This document shows positions 6,908 through 14,373 of a DNA stretch of 16,512 nt, piece by piece. Below the pieces are notes generated by a model. The model worked only from the letters and a program-made list of their open reading frames with translations, was not told the origin of the DNA and did no database searches. The translations under genes were made by a program, and so were the position numbers. Location: assembly GCA_025800435.1 (NCBI GenBank), contig JAOXRV010000812.1, positions 1 through 16,512 on the forward strand, read 5' to 3'. The number at the start of each line of letters is the position of its first letter. The stretch's first letter is position 1. Origin of the DNA: Cellvibrionaceae bacterium (GTDB lineage: Bacteria; Pseudomonadota; Gammaproteobacteria; Pseudomonadales; Cellvibrionaceae).

Positions 6908-7453
6908 ATGGCAGTGGCACAAAGCAATTTAATCTGGATCGATCTAGAAATGACCGGCTTGGTTCCCGAGCAGGACGTTATTATTGAGATCGCTACCATC
7001 GTCACTGATGCAGACCTCAATATCCTGGCCGAGGGCCCGGTACAAGCCATTAGCCAGAGCGCTGCGCGTATGGATGCCATGGATGACTGGAACACCCGTC
7101 AACACGGTAACTCTGGCTTGACCGAGCGAGTACTGGCCAGCCAGGTCAGCGCCGCCCAGGCCGAGCGCGTCACTATCGACTTTTTGGCTCAGTGGGTGCC
7201 GGCTGGTGTGTCGCCCATGTGCGGCAACTCGATCTGCCAGGATCGCCGCTTTTTAGCCCGCTATATGCCCGAGCTGGAGGCCTTCTTCCACTACCGCAAT
7301 CTCGACGTCAGCACCATTAAGGAGCTGGCCAAGCGCTGGCGCCCCGAGGTACTCAACGGCTTTAAAAAATCCGGCGCCCACCTGGCGCTGGACGATATCC
7401 GCGATTCCATTGCCGAACTGCAGCACTATCGCGGTTTGTTTATCGACGTTTAA
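6908..7453 (+). CDS. orn: Oligoribonuclease (DEDDh 3'-5' exonuclease)
   Basis: Orn degrades 2-5 nt RNA to mononucleotides in the cytosol, including pGpG made when EAL enzymes cut c-di-GMP. The protein has the standard 181 residues. The DEDDh residues are all present: Asp12 and Glu14 (WIDLEMTGL), Asp112 (CGNSICQDRRF), His158 and Asp163 (AHLALDDIRDS). The ATG at 6908 follows GAGGAA with good spacing. It is transcribed away from rsgA, and toward queG across a 410-bp repeat-bearing gap. With a GGDEF-EAL protein and a degenerate HD-GYP protein nearby, its pGpG role is relevant, but orn sits here in most relatives and is essential in many, so the proximity need not be functional. Confidence 0.98.
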   Translation: MAVAQSNLIWIDLEMTGLVPEQDVIIEIATIVTDADLNILAEGPVQAISQSAARMDAMDDWNTRQHGNSGLTERVLASQVSAAQAERVTIDFLAQWVPAGVSPMCGNSICQDRRFLARYMPELEAFFHYRNLDVSTIKELAKRWRPEVLNGFKKSGAHLALDDIRDSIAELQHYRGLFIDV

Positions 7454-7499
7454 AAAGCCCTATTAGTTAAATAGCTTCTAGATAGCTGGCTTCGACCCC

Positions 7500-7611
7500 G
7501 AGTCTTGAGGTGGGTAAGGGGTTCTGGGGGACGCATAAACCCATCCCTGGGGCTCTCGTCCGCCATCCCTGGCTCCCAAGCCCCCAGAACCCCTTACCCA
7601 CCACAAGACTC
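7500..7611. repeat. Long inverted repeat A (31-bp arms, 112 bp overall)
   Basis: The arms at 7500-7530 (GAGTCTTGAGGTGGGTAAGG...) and 7581-7611 are complementary at 30 of 31 positions (A/A mismatch at 7508/7603) and enclose a 50-base loop. The loop holds a direct repeat, CCATCCCTGG, at 7541-7550 and 7563-7572. The inner arm is G-rich (GGTGGGTAAGGGGTTCTGGG), so a quadruplex on the plus strand is conceivable. It lies 46 bases after the orn stop and may act as its terminator, although no T tract follows. Confidence 0.85.
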
Positions 7612-7692
7612 TACAACTAGATGAGTGCTAAGACTGTACAAGCAGAAAGAGTTATTGTTAGTGCTCAGCAGCTAGAGTTTCTGCGAGATGTA
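7612..7692. other. Non-coding spacer between the two long inverted repeats
   Basis: These 81 bases are more AT-rich than the flanking arms. I find no open frame with coding character, no tRNA-like fold and no convincing promoter. The short flanks 7454-7499 and 7803-7863 of the same intergenic gap are likewise empty of recognisable genes. Confidence 0.5.
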
Positions 7693-7802
7693 AGCTTGAG
7701 GGGTAGGGGGTGCTTTCGCAGTGACTAGGCTCCGGATGAACGGGCGCAGCTGCATGGACGCAGCGTTTTGGAACGAAGAAAGTGCCCCCTACCCCTCAAG
7801 CT
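7693..7802. repeat. Long inverted repeat B (25-bp arms, 110 bp overall)
   Basis: The arms at 7693-7717 (AGCTTGAGGGGTAGGGGG...) and 7778-7802 pair along 25 positions: 18 perfect outer pairs, two G-U pairs, then five perfect pairs. The loop is 60 bases and contains a small hairpin, GCTGC/GCAGC, at 7749-7764. Overall size and outer arm sequence (CTTGAGG, then GGTA and a G run) resemble inverted repeat A 82 bases upstream. It lies 61 bases beyond the stop of queG, which is on the minus strand, so it could terminate queG transcripts while repeat A serves orn. Confidence 0.8.
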
Positions 7803-7863
7803 GGGTTTTATCCCCGGAGGTCGGGCCTTTTCCCCGGGCAGCAGTGCGTAGGTATGTGGGCAT

Positions 7864-8970
7864 TTAGCTTTTATCTGGGTTTTTAATCTTGCGTTTGCGT
7901 CGTCGTCCCGGTTGCTGTTGGCGCGCTAGTGCCCAGTCGATGTGTTCGGCCACATTGGCATCTACCTCGGGGCGCTTTTGTTGCAGTGCTGCGATTATCT
8001 CGGCGCTGGCCTCGGCATTGCCAAGGCCCACGGCCAGGTTGCGTAGCCAGTTGGCATAGCCCATGCGGCGCAGGGGTGAGCCGGCGGTTTTATCTAAAAA
8101 TTCTCTCTCACTCCAGTTAAATAAATCCAGCAGCTTGCTGTCGTGCAGTTGGTGGCGGGGTAAAAAGTCTTGCTCTTTGGTGTAGTGGGCGTATTTATTC
8201 CAGGGGCAGATGGCCTGGCAGTCGTCGCAGCCAAACACCCGGTTGCCGATGGGCTCGCGAAATTCTATGGGGATGGGGCCGTCCAGTTCGATGGTTAAAT
8301 AGGAGATACAGCGGCGCGCATCCAGTACATAGGGCGCCGCAAAAGCATCGGTGGGGCACACCTGCAAGCAGGCCTGGCAGTCGCCGCACTGATTGGCCTG
8401 GGTTTGCTCGGTCAGTGGCAGTTCTAGGTTGGTAAAAATTTCACCCAGAAAAAACCAGCTGCCCGCCTCTCTATCGAGCAGCAAACTGTGTTTGCCAATC
8501 CAGCCCAGGCCGGCCTTGGCCGCCAGCTGCCGCTCCATCACCGGGGCGCTGTCGACAAAGGCGCGGGCACCGTGTTCGCGGCCGATAAACTGTTCGATCC
8601 TGGTGGCCAGCTGGGCCAGGCGCTTGCGAATCAGCTTGTGGTAGTCGCGGCCGGTAGCGTAGCGGGAGATATAGGCCTTGCTCGAATCTTTGAGCACCTT
8701 GATCGGTTCGGTATCCGGCGGCAAATAATTCATCCGCAGGCTGATCACCCGGCGGGTGCCGGGCAGCAGTTCGGCCGGCCGGCTGCGCTTATTGCCGTGT
8801 TCGCCCAGCCACTGCATCTGGCCCTGGTAGTCCTTGGCCAGCCAGGCTTTTAAATCGCGCTCTGGCCCGGCCAGGTCGGTATCGCTGATGCCCACTGCGG
8901 CAAAGCCCAGCTCGGCCGCCCACTCGGGGATTTGCTCGGCCAACTGTTGTAAGCGCTGTGCTTCGTTCAT
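7864..8970 (-). CDS. queG: Epoxyqueuosine reductase
   Basis: QueG performs the last step of queuosine synthesis, reducing epoxyqueuosine to queuosine at the wobble base of GUN tRNAs, using cobalamin and two 4Fe-4S clusters. The 368-residue protein has the N-terminal cobalamin-binding region with the proposed proton donor Asp140 (FVDSAPVMER), the ferredoxin-like part with Cys195, Cys198, Cys201 and Cys205, then Cys221 and Cys248/251/255 (CDDCQAICPWNKY), and a C-terminal HEAT-like region (about 295-350) that binds tRNA. A basic tail follows (RRRKRKIK). The start ATG at 8968-8970 has only a weak ribosome-binding site. It diverges from nnr across 59 bases. Length and all ligands are normal. Confidence 0.96.
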   Translation of the reverse strand: MNEAQRLQQLAEQIPEWAAELGFAAVGISDTDLAGPERDLKAWLAKDYQGQMQWLGEHGNKRSRPAELLPGTRRVISLRMNYLPPDTEPIKVLKDSSKAYISRYATGRDYHKLIRKRLAQLATRIEQFIGREHGARAFVDSAPVMERQLAAKAGLGWIGKHSLLLDREAGSWFFLGEIFTNLELPLTEQTQANQCGDCQACLQVCPTDAFAAPYVLDARRCISYLTIELDGPIPIEFREPIGNRVFGCDDCQAICPWNKYAHYTKEQDFLPRHQLHDSKLLDLFNWSEREFLDKTAGSPLRRMGYANWLRNLAVGLGNAEASAEIIAALQQKRPEVDANVAEHIDWALARQQQPGRRRKRKIKNPDKS

Positions 8971-8993
8971 TAATTCGCTCTACCGGGTATAAT
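8966..8993 (+). promoter_or_regulatory. Possible promoter for the nnr-tsaE-amiB-mutL set
   Basis: A perfect -10 hexamer TATAAT lies at 8988-8993, 36 bases before the nnr start. The best -35 at usable spacing is poor (TTCATT at 8966-8971, 16-base spacer), so an activator or a weak basal level is possible. It lies in the 59-bp gap between divergent queG and nnr, the expected place for a promoter. Confidence 0.5.
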
Positions 8994-9029
8994 TGGGGCT
9001 TTGGGGACCACGCCATCAACGGGAGTACT

Positions 9030-10568
9030 ATGTCCAACCATGAGTCCAGCCAAACGCCCTCTAAGCAAGCCCTGCCGCGGGCATTATATACCGCAGACCA
9101 AGTAAAAGCCCTGGATCGCTATGCTATCGATGAGCTGGGTGTGCCCGGTATCAAACTGATGAAGCGCGCCGGTCGCGCCGCCTTTGAACGGCTGCTTGAG
9201 CGCTGGCCCGAGGTGGAGTCGATCACCGTATTTTGCGGCGGCGGCAATAACGCCGGCGACGGCTATGTGGTGGCGGCGTTGGCCGCGCAAAAGCGCATTG
9301 TGGTCAATGTGGTGCAGCTGGCCGCGCCCGAAGGGCTGTCGGCGGATGCCCAGGCGGCCTACCGCTTTGCCCGCCAAGAAGGGGTGATTATGGCGCCGTT
9401 TTGTGAACATGGTGCCATCGAGGGCGAGGTGATTGTCGATGGTCTACTGGGCATTGGTGTCGACGGCCCATTGCGCGGTGACTACCCTCTGGCCATCGCT
9501 CAGATTAACGCCAGCGGCCGTCCGGTGCTGGCGCTGGATTTGCCCTCCGGCTTGTGTGCCGACAGCGGCCATGTTTATGAGCAGGCGGTGCGGGCCGAGC
9601 TGACGGTGAGCTTTATCGGCCTCAAGCGCGGTATGCTGACCGCCCGCGGGCCCCAGTATTGCGGTCAAATTTACTACGCCGATCTGGGCGTGGCCGAGGC
9701 CTGCCATAGCCAGCCCGCCCAGGTGCAGCGGATTGAGCTAAACGATTTGCTCGGGCGCTTGCCCGAGCGCGCCGCCGATGCCCACAAGGGCGACTTTGGC
9801 CATGTGATGGTGGTCGGCGGCGATATCGGTTATGGCGGTGCGGCGATGCTGGCGGCCGAGGCCGCCGCCCGCTGTGGCGCTGGCCTGGTGACGGTGGCCA
9901 CCCGTCCCGAGCATGTGCCTGCCATTATCGCCCGCCGCCCCGAAATTATGGCAGTGGGGGTGGATTCCGGTCAGGCACTGGAGCCGCTGCTGGCCCGCGC
10001 CAGTGTGCTGGTGGTGGGACCGGGGCTTGGCCGCAGTGCCTGGTCTGAGCAAATTTTACAGCAGGTGGTCAGCGCCAGCGATGGCGCCAATGTGCCCCTG
10101 GTAATGGACGCCGATGCGCTGAATTTATTGAGCCAGGGGCGGGTGGTCAATGGCAGCCGCCCGCAGTGGTGCTTAACCCCACATCCGGGCGAGGCGGCGC
10201 GCTTGCTCGGCTGTGATAACGCGGCGCTGCAGTTGGACCGCTTTAGCGCGGTGCAGCAGTTGCAGCAGCGCTACGGCGGCAGTGTGCTGCTGAAAGGGGC
10301 TGGCACCTTGCTGTGCAGCGGCGCCGGCCCCATCGGCCTGGCCAATGTGGGCAACCCCGGTATGGCCAGTGCCGGCATGGGCGATGTGCTCAGCGGTGTT
10401 ATTGCGGCGCTGTTGGCCCAGGGCATGAGCCCGGCCGATGCCATGGCCCTGGGGGTGTGCTTGCACGGCGGCGCCGGTGATCTGGCCGCGGCCGAGCGCG
10501 GTCAGCGCGGCATGTTGGCGGCGGATTTGATTCCCTATTTAGCGGCGCTGTTGGATACGGGTGCATAA
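9030..10568 (+). CDS. nnr: Bifunctional NAD(P)H-hydrate epimerase / ADP-dependent dehydratase
   Basis: Nnr repairs hydrated NADH and NADPH. The N-terminal YjeF domain (about 18-225) epimerises the hydrates, and the C-terminal ribokinase-like domain (about 240-510) dehydrates the S form using ADP. Visible motifs are GGGNNAGDGY at 70-79, HKGDFGHV at 252-259, LTPHPGEAARLLG at 382-394 and GNPGMASAGMGDVLSG at 441-456, the nucleotide-binding loop. The start is ATG 9030, with GGGAG at 9021-9025, giving 512 residues. The frame stays open upstream to 8958, but that extension would overlap queG and the promoter region and does not look like the family N-terminus. It heads the plus-strand set, and its stop overlaps the tsaE start by 8 nt. 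Confidence 0.96.
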   Translation: MSNHESSQTPSKQALPRALYTADQVKALDRYAIDELGVPGIKLMKRAGRAAFERLLERWPEVESITVFCGGGNNAGDGYVVAALAAQKRIVVNVVQLAAPEGLSADAQAAYRFARQEGVIMAPFCEHGAIEGEVIVDGLLGIGVDGPLRGDYPLAIAQINASGRPVLALDLPSGLCADSGHVYEQAVRAELTVSFIGLKRGMLTARGPQYCGQIYYADLGVAEACHSQPAQVQRIELNDLLGRLPERAADAHKGDFGHVMVVGGDIGYGGAAMLAAEAAARCGAGLVTVATRPEHVPAIIARRPEIMAVGVDSGQALEPLLARASVLVVGPGLGRSAWSEQILQQVVSASDGANVPLVMDADALNLLSQGRVVNGSRPQWCLTPHPGEAARLLGCDNAALQLDRFSAVQQLQQRYGGSVLLKGAGTLLCSGAGPIGLANVGNPGMASAGMGDVLSGVIAALLAQGMSPADAMALGVCLHGGAGDLAAAERGQRGMLAADLIPYLAALLDTGA

Positions 10569-11046
10569 GGTGGCAGAGTTTCTTGGGCAACTCGACCGCG
10601 AGCTCGATGGCGAGCCGGCCATGCTCGCATTTGGCGAGCAATTGGGGCGGGCACTGTTACCCCGGTTGGGGCAGGGCTTGGTAATTTACTTAGAGGGCGA
10701 CCTGGGTGCCGGCAAAACCACCTTGAGCCGGGGCGTGTTGCGCGGCTGCGGCCACACTGGGCCGGTTAAGAGCCCCACCTATACCTTGGTTGAGCCCTAT
10801 GACTTGAGTGCGCCGGTTTATCATTTTGATCTGTATCGCCTGGGCGACCCCGAAGAGTTGGAGTATATGGGCATACGCGATTATTTTGTGCCGGGCAGTT
10901 TGTGCCTGGTGGAGTGGCCCCAGCGCGGTGCCGGCTTTTTACCCGCAGCCGACCTGCTGGTGGACATTGGTGTGCAGGCGCCCGGCCGAGGTTTGCGTTT
11001 ACAGGCCTTTAGCCCGGCCGCGCAGGCTGTGTTGCTGGCGCTGTAA
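10561..11046 (+). CDS. tsaE: tRNA t6A biosynthesis ATPase TsaE
   Basis: TsaE is the ATPase that works with TsaB and TsaD to place threonylcarbamoyl on A37 of ANN-decoding tRNAs. It has 161 residues with the Walker A motif GDLGAGKTT at 46-54, KSPTYTLVEPY at 70-80, HFDLYRL at 88-94 and LVEWPQRG at 116-123, all typical of the family. The GTG start at 10561 overlaps the nnr stop by 8 nt, suggesting coupled translation; GTG 10570 is an alternative, nine bases on. The nnr-tsaE-amiB order is common in Gammaproteobacteria. The C-terminal residues past 140 are variable and carry no recognisable motif. Confidence 0.95.
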   Translation: MHKVAEFLGQLDRELDGEPAMLAFGEQLGRALLPRLGQGLVIYLEGDLGAGKTTLSRGVLRGCGHTGPVKSPTYTLVEPYDLSAPVYHFDLYRLGDPEELEYMGIRDYFVPGSLCLVEWPQRGAGFLPAADLLVDIGVQAPGRGLRLQAFSPAAQAVLLAL

Positions 11047-11077
11047 TTCACTCTGGGCGCTGGTGGAGAAAAGCGGC

Positions 11078-11103
11078 TATAATTTTGTCCAAAGCTCCGG
11101 AGC
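11078..11103 (+). promoter_or_regulatory. Possible internal promoter before amiB, with a small palindrome
   Basis: A perfect TATAAT sits at 11078-11083 in the 96-bp gap between tsaE and amiB, 59 bases before the amiB start. No decent -35 is seen at 16-18 bases. A perfect 10-bp palindrome GCTCCGGAGC at 11094-11103 lies just downstream, where a transcript would begin, and could be a small operator. Both are weak, pattern-only calls. Confidence 0.35.
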
Positions 11104-11142
11104 AGGCAAAATGTTCCGAGCTAGTTGAGACCTGGGGGAACA

Positions 11143-12504
11143 ATGCGGGCATTTTTTTATCGCTTGAATACAGCGCGAGGCAGTCGTGGGCTCAGCCTAT
11201 TGTTGCTGCTCGCTTCACTGCTGTTGCCCTCTCTTTCCCAGGCCGCCGTTATCGAAGGGGTGCGGGTGTGGCGCGCCCCAGATCACACCCGGGTGGTGTT
11301 CGACTTTAACGGCCCCATGCAACACAAGCTGTTCAGCTTGCAAAACCCCGAACGCATAGTGATCGATATCGAAGCGGCCAAAAACCAGTTCGATCTAAGC
11401 TCCCTCGATCTCAGCAAAACCCCTATCCAAAGATTGCGCAGCGGTGCGCGCAATAAAAAAGATCTGCGTGTAGTGCTCGATCTCAAGCAGGCGGTGAAAC
11501 CGCGCAGCTTTCAATTGAAAAAACACGGCGGCAAGCCCGACCGCCTGGTGCTCGACCTATACGATAAAGCGATCACCACCGAAAAACAGATCGAAGTGGT
11601 TCAGCCCAATGCCAAGCGCGATATTATTATCGCGGTGGATGCGGGCCACGGTGGTGAAGACCCAGGGGCGATTGGCCCCAAGCGCCTGCGCGAGAAAAAC
11701 GTGGTGATGGCGATCAGTAAAGAGCTGGCGCGCCAGATCAATAGCGTCAAGGGTTATAAAGCCAAGCTGGTGCGCAGCGGCGATTACTATATCGGCCTGC
11801 GCAAACGGCGCAATATCGCCCGAGATATGCGCGCCGATCTATTTGTCTCCATCCATGCCGATGCCTTTAAGCACCCCAGCGCCAGCGGCGCCTCGGTGTT
11901 TGCCCTGAGCCGTCGCGGCGCCAGTTCTGAAACCGCGCGGTTTTTGGCGCGCAAAGAGAACGAGGCCGATTTAATCGGTGGTGTGGGCGGCGTTAGCCTG
12001 GCCGATAAAGACGATATGTTGGCCGGGGTGCTGGTGGATTTATCCATGAATGCAAGCCTTGAAGCCAGCTTAAAAGTGGGGCAGATGGTACTCGACTCCA
12101 TGGGTAAGATAGCCAAGCTGCACAAGCGCCGGGTAGAGCAGGCGGGTTTTGCGGTATTAAAATCACCCGATGTGCCCTCAATTTTGGTCGAGACCGGTTT
12201 TATCTCTAACCCCAAAGAGGCCCGTCGCCTGGCCACCAGCAGCTACCGCAAGCGTATGGCCAGACAAATTTTTAAGGGTATCGATCGCTATTTTAATAGC
12301 CAGCCACCGGTGGGTACTTACCTGGCCTGGAAGAAAAACGGCAGCCGCCCGCAGGGTGATGGGGTGTATATTATCGCCGAGGGTGATACCTTATCGGGCA
12401 TCGCCCAGCAGCACAGTATCAGTGTGGCGGCGCTGAAAAAAGCCAATAAAATACGCGGCTCCACCATACGTGTGGGCCAGCGATTGACCATTCCGAGTTC
12501 TTAA
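11143..12504 (+). CDS. amiB: N-acetylmuramoyl-L-alanine amidase, AmiB type, with AMIN and LysM
   Basis: This is a periplasmic zinc amidase that cuts septal peptidoglycan during daughter-cell separation. It has 453 residues: a signal peptide (1-34, Leu-rich core, likely cut after SQA), an AMIN domain (about 36-140) that targets the septum, the Amidase_3 catalytic domain (about 161-385) and one C-terminal LysM (about 409-451). Zinc ligands and catalytic residues are His169 (DAGHGG), Glu184 (REKNV), His238 (SIHADAF) and Glu350 (LVETGF). The insert around 260-300 is where the regulatory helix blocking the active site sits in the family, so activation by an EnvC-like partner is expected. The start is ATG 11143 behind GGGGGA; a TTG at 11125 would only add six residues before the signal peptide. 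It ends six bases before mutL. Confidence 0.95.
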   Translation: MRAFFYRLNTARGSRGLSLLLLLASLLLPSLSQAAVIEGVRVWRAPDHTRVVFDFNGPMQHKLFSLQNPERIVIDIEAAKNQFDLSSLDLSKTPIQRLRSGARNKKDLRVVLDLKQAVKPRSFQLKKHGGKPDRLVLDLYDKAITTEKQIEVVQPNAKRDIIIAVDAGHGGEDPGAIGPKRLREKNVVMAISKELARQINSVKGYKAKLVRSGDYYIGLRKRRNIARDMRADLFVSIHADAFKHPSASGASVFALSRRGASSETARFLARKENEADLIGGVGGVSLADKDDMLAGVLVDLSMNASLEASLKVGQMVLDSMGKIAKLHKRRVEQAGFAVLKSPDVPSILVETGFISNPKEARRLATSSYRKRMARQIFKGIDRYFNSQPPVGTYLAWKKNGSRPQGDGVYIIAEGDTLSGIAQQHSISVAALKKANKIRGSTIRVGQRLTIPSS

Positions 12505-12510
12505 AGTTAC

Positions 12511-14373
12511 ATGTCAAAAATTAAACTACTCAGCCCCCGCCTGGCCAACCAAATTGCCGCCGGCGAGGTGGTGGAGCGTCCCGCTTCGGTGATCAAAGAA
12601 TTGCTGGAAAACAGTCTCGATGCCGGCTCGACCCGAGTCGAGGTCGAGGTGGAAGCCGGTGGCGTAAAGCTGATGCGGGTGCGCGACAACGGCGGCGGCC
12701 TGAGTAAAGACGATTTGCCCCTGGCCCTGTCCCGCCACGCCACCAGCAAAATTTACGAGCTGGACGACCTTGAGGCGGTCGGCACCCTGGGCTTTCGCGG
12801 CGAGGCCCTGGCCAGTATCAGCTCGGTCTCGCGCTTGAGCCTAAGCAGTAATGCCGCCGAGGCCGGCCAGGCCTGGCAGGTCAGCGCCGAGGGCCGGGAT
12901 ATGGTGGCCGAGGTAAAACCGGCGGCTCACCCACAGGGCACCACGGTGGAAGTGCGCGATTTGTTTTTTAATACCCCGGCCCGGCGCAAATTCTTGCGCA
13001 CCGAAAAAACCGAGATGAACCGGATTGACGATGTGGTGAAAAAACTCGCCATGTCGCGCTTTGATGTGAGCTTTGTACTGCGCCACAACGGCAAAGCGGT
13101 ACACAATCTGCCCGCCGCCAAAAACCAACACGAACAGGAGCGACGCCTGGGCCAGATTTGTGGGCCGGCGTTTATGGAAAACGCCATCCACGTGGATATT
13201 GAACGCAGCGGTCTGCGTTTGTGGGGCTGGGTGGCACTGCCGAACTTCTCTCGCAGCCAGGCGGATATGCAGCATTTTTACGTTAATGGCCGCGCCATCC
13301 GCGATAAGCTGGTGACCCACGCGGTGCGCCAGGCCTACCAGGATGTGCTCTACCACGGCCGCCATCCGGCCTATGTATTGTACCTGGAGTTGGACCCGGC
13401 CACGGTGGATGTAAACGTGCACCCGACTAAGCACGAGGTGCGCTTTCGCGATGGCCGCATGGTGCACGACTTTTTGTTTCGCAGCCTGCACCGGGCCCTG
13501 GCGGATGTGCGCCCGGCCGATCAGCTAGCCGATGCCAACGGCGAAGTGGCGCCGCCACAATCCTTTATGCAAAACCAGACCGCGCCTGTGGCGGGTGTCA
13601 ACGCCGGTGAGTTTCGCCAGCAAGAAGCGATGGATTTACGGCCCCAGGCCAGCCCGAGTTTTGGCGGTGGCCAAGGCTTTAGCCCCCAGTACCGGCCCGA
13701 GCCGGTAAGCCCTGGCGTTGTGCGCGAGCAGATGCAGGTTTATGGCGAGCTGATGAACAGCGCCCCCGAGCTGTCGGGTGACGAACAGGTGCCGCCGCTG
13801 GGTTTTGCCATTGCCCAGCTCAAGGGTATTTTTATTTTGGCCGAGAACAGCCAGGGTATGGTAGTGGTGGATATGCACGCGGCCCACGAGCGGGTGGTGT
13901 ATGAGCGTATGAAAACCGCTTATCAAGCCGAGGGTATTGCCGCCCAGCCGCTGCTGGTGCCGCAGAGTTTAGCCCTAAGTCAAAAAGAGGCAGACTACGC
14001 CGAAGAGTTTATCGACAGCTTTACCGCGCTGGGTTTTGTGCTGGAGCGGGCCGGGCCCGAGACCTTGTTGGTGCGCCAGTTGCCAATGGTGTTAAACAAG
14101 GCGGATGTGGATACCCTGGTGCGCGATGTGCTGGCGGATTTAATCGAGTACGGCGACAGCCGCCGGATCAGCGAGCATATCAATGAAATTTTGGCGACCA
14201 TGGCATGCCACGGCTCGGTGCGCGCCAACCGCAAACTCAGTATTGCCGAAATGAACGCTTTGCTGCGGGATATGGAAGCCACCGAGCGCAGTGGTCAGTG
14301 CAATCACGGCCGTCCCACCTGGACCCAGCTCAGCCTTGATGAGCTGGATAAATTATTTATGCGCGGACAGTAG
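12511..14373 (+). CDS. mutL: DNA mismatch repair protein MutL with endonuclease-type C-terminus
   Basis: MutL couples MutS mismatch recognition to strand incision. The 620-residue protein has an N-terminal GHKL ATPase (1-330) with Glu30 and Asn34 in KELLENSLDAG, DNGGG at 59-63, RHATSKI at 75-81 and TLGFRGEALASIS at 92-104. A Pro/Gln-rich linker follows (about 340-425), then the dimerisation domain. The latter carries DMHA at 454-457 followed by Glu460 and Glu465, ACHGSVRA at 565-572 and CNHGRPT at 597-603. These match the nicking MutL pattern DQHA(X)2E(X)4E, ACR and CPHGRP except for Met for Gln and Asn for Pro, so it probably nicks DNA itself and does not rely on MutH. The start lies six bases after amiB, with a weak ribosome site. 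The last 17 bases overlap the opposing GGDEF-EAL gene. Confidence 0.97.
   Translation: MSKIKLLSPRLANQIAAGEVVERPASVIKELLENSLDAGSTRVEVEVEAGGVKLMRVRDNGGGLSKDDLPLALSRHATSKIYELDDLEAVGTLGFRGEALASISSVSRLSLSSNAAEAGQAWQVSAEGRDMVAEVKPAAHPQGTTVEVRDLFFNTPARRKFLRTEKTEMNRIDDVVKKLAMSRFDVSFVLRHNGKAVHNLPAAKNQHEQERRLGQICGPAFMENAIHVDIERSGLRLWGWVALPNFSRSQADMQHFYVNGRAIRDKLVTHAVRQAYQDVLYHGRHPAYVLYLELDPATVDVNVHPTKHEVRFRDGRMVHDFLFRSLHRALADVRPADQLADANGEVAPPQSFMQNQTAPVAGVNAGEFRQQEAMDLRPQASPSFGGGQGFSPQYRPEPVSPGVVREQMQVYGELMNSAPELSGDEQVPPLGFAIAQLKGIFILAENSQGMVVVDMHAAHERVVYERMKTAYQAEGIAAQPLLVPQSLALSQKEADYAEEFIDSFTALGFVLERAGPETLLVRQLPMVLNKADVDTLVRDVLADLIEYGDSRRISEHINEILATMACHGSVRANRKLSIAEMNALLRDMEATERSGQCNHGRPTWTQLSLDELDKLFMRGQ

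Noticed and set aside
7541..7572. Two copies of CCATCCCTGG as a possible CRISPR-like array
   Set aside because: There are only two 10-bp copies with a 12-base gap, inside the loop of an inverted repeat, and no cas genes. They are better seen as part of the repeat element.
2239..7710. Shared CTTGAGG motif between the MITE-like element and inverted repeats A and B
   Set aside because: The same 7-mer also occurs by chance inside the GGDEF-EAL gene (for example near 14633, 14655 and 15481). The rest of the MITE arms does not align, so a link between the MITE and A/B is not supported.
8958..9029. Upstream extension of nnr by 24 codons
   Set aside because: It would overlap the queG start and the TATAAT promoter, lacks family similarity, and ATG 9030 has a clear GGGAG ribosome site.
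12841..13491. 216-codon open frame antisense to mutL, and similar long antisense frames over hemE, orn, rsgA and nnr
   Set aside because: These are shadows of high-GC coding sequence. They have no recognisable domains and lie fully opposite well-conserved genes.
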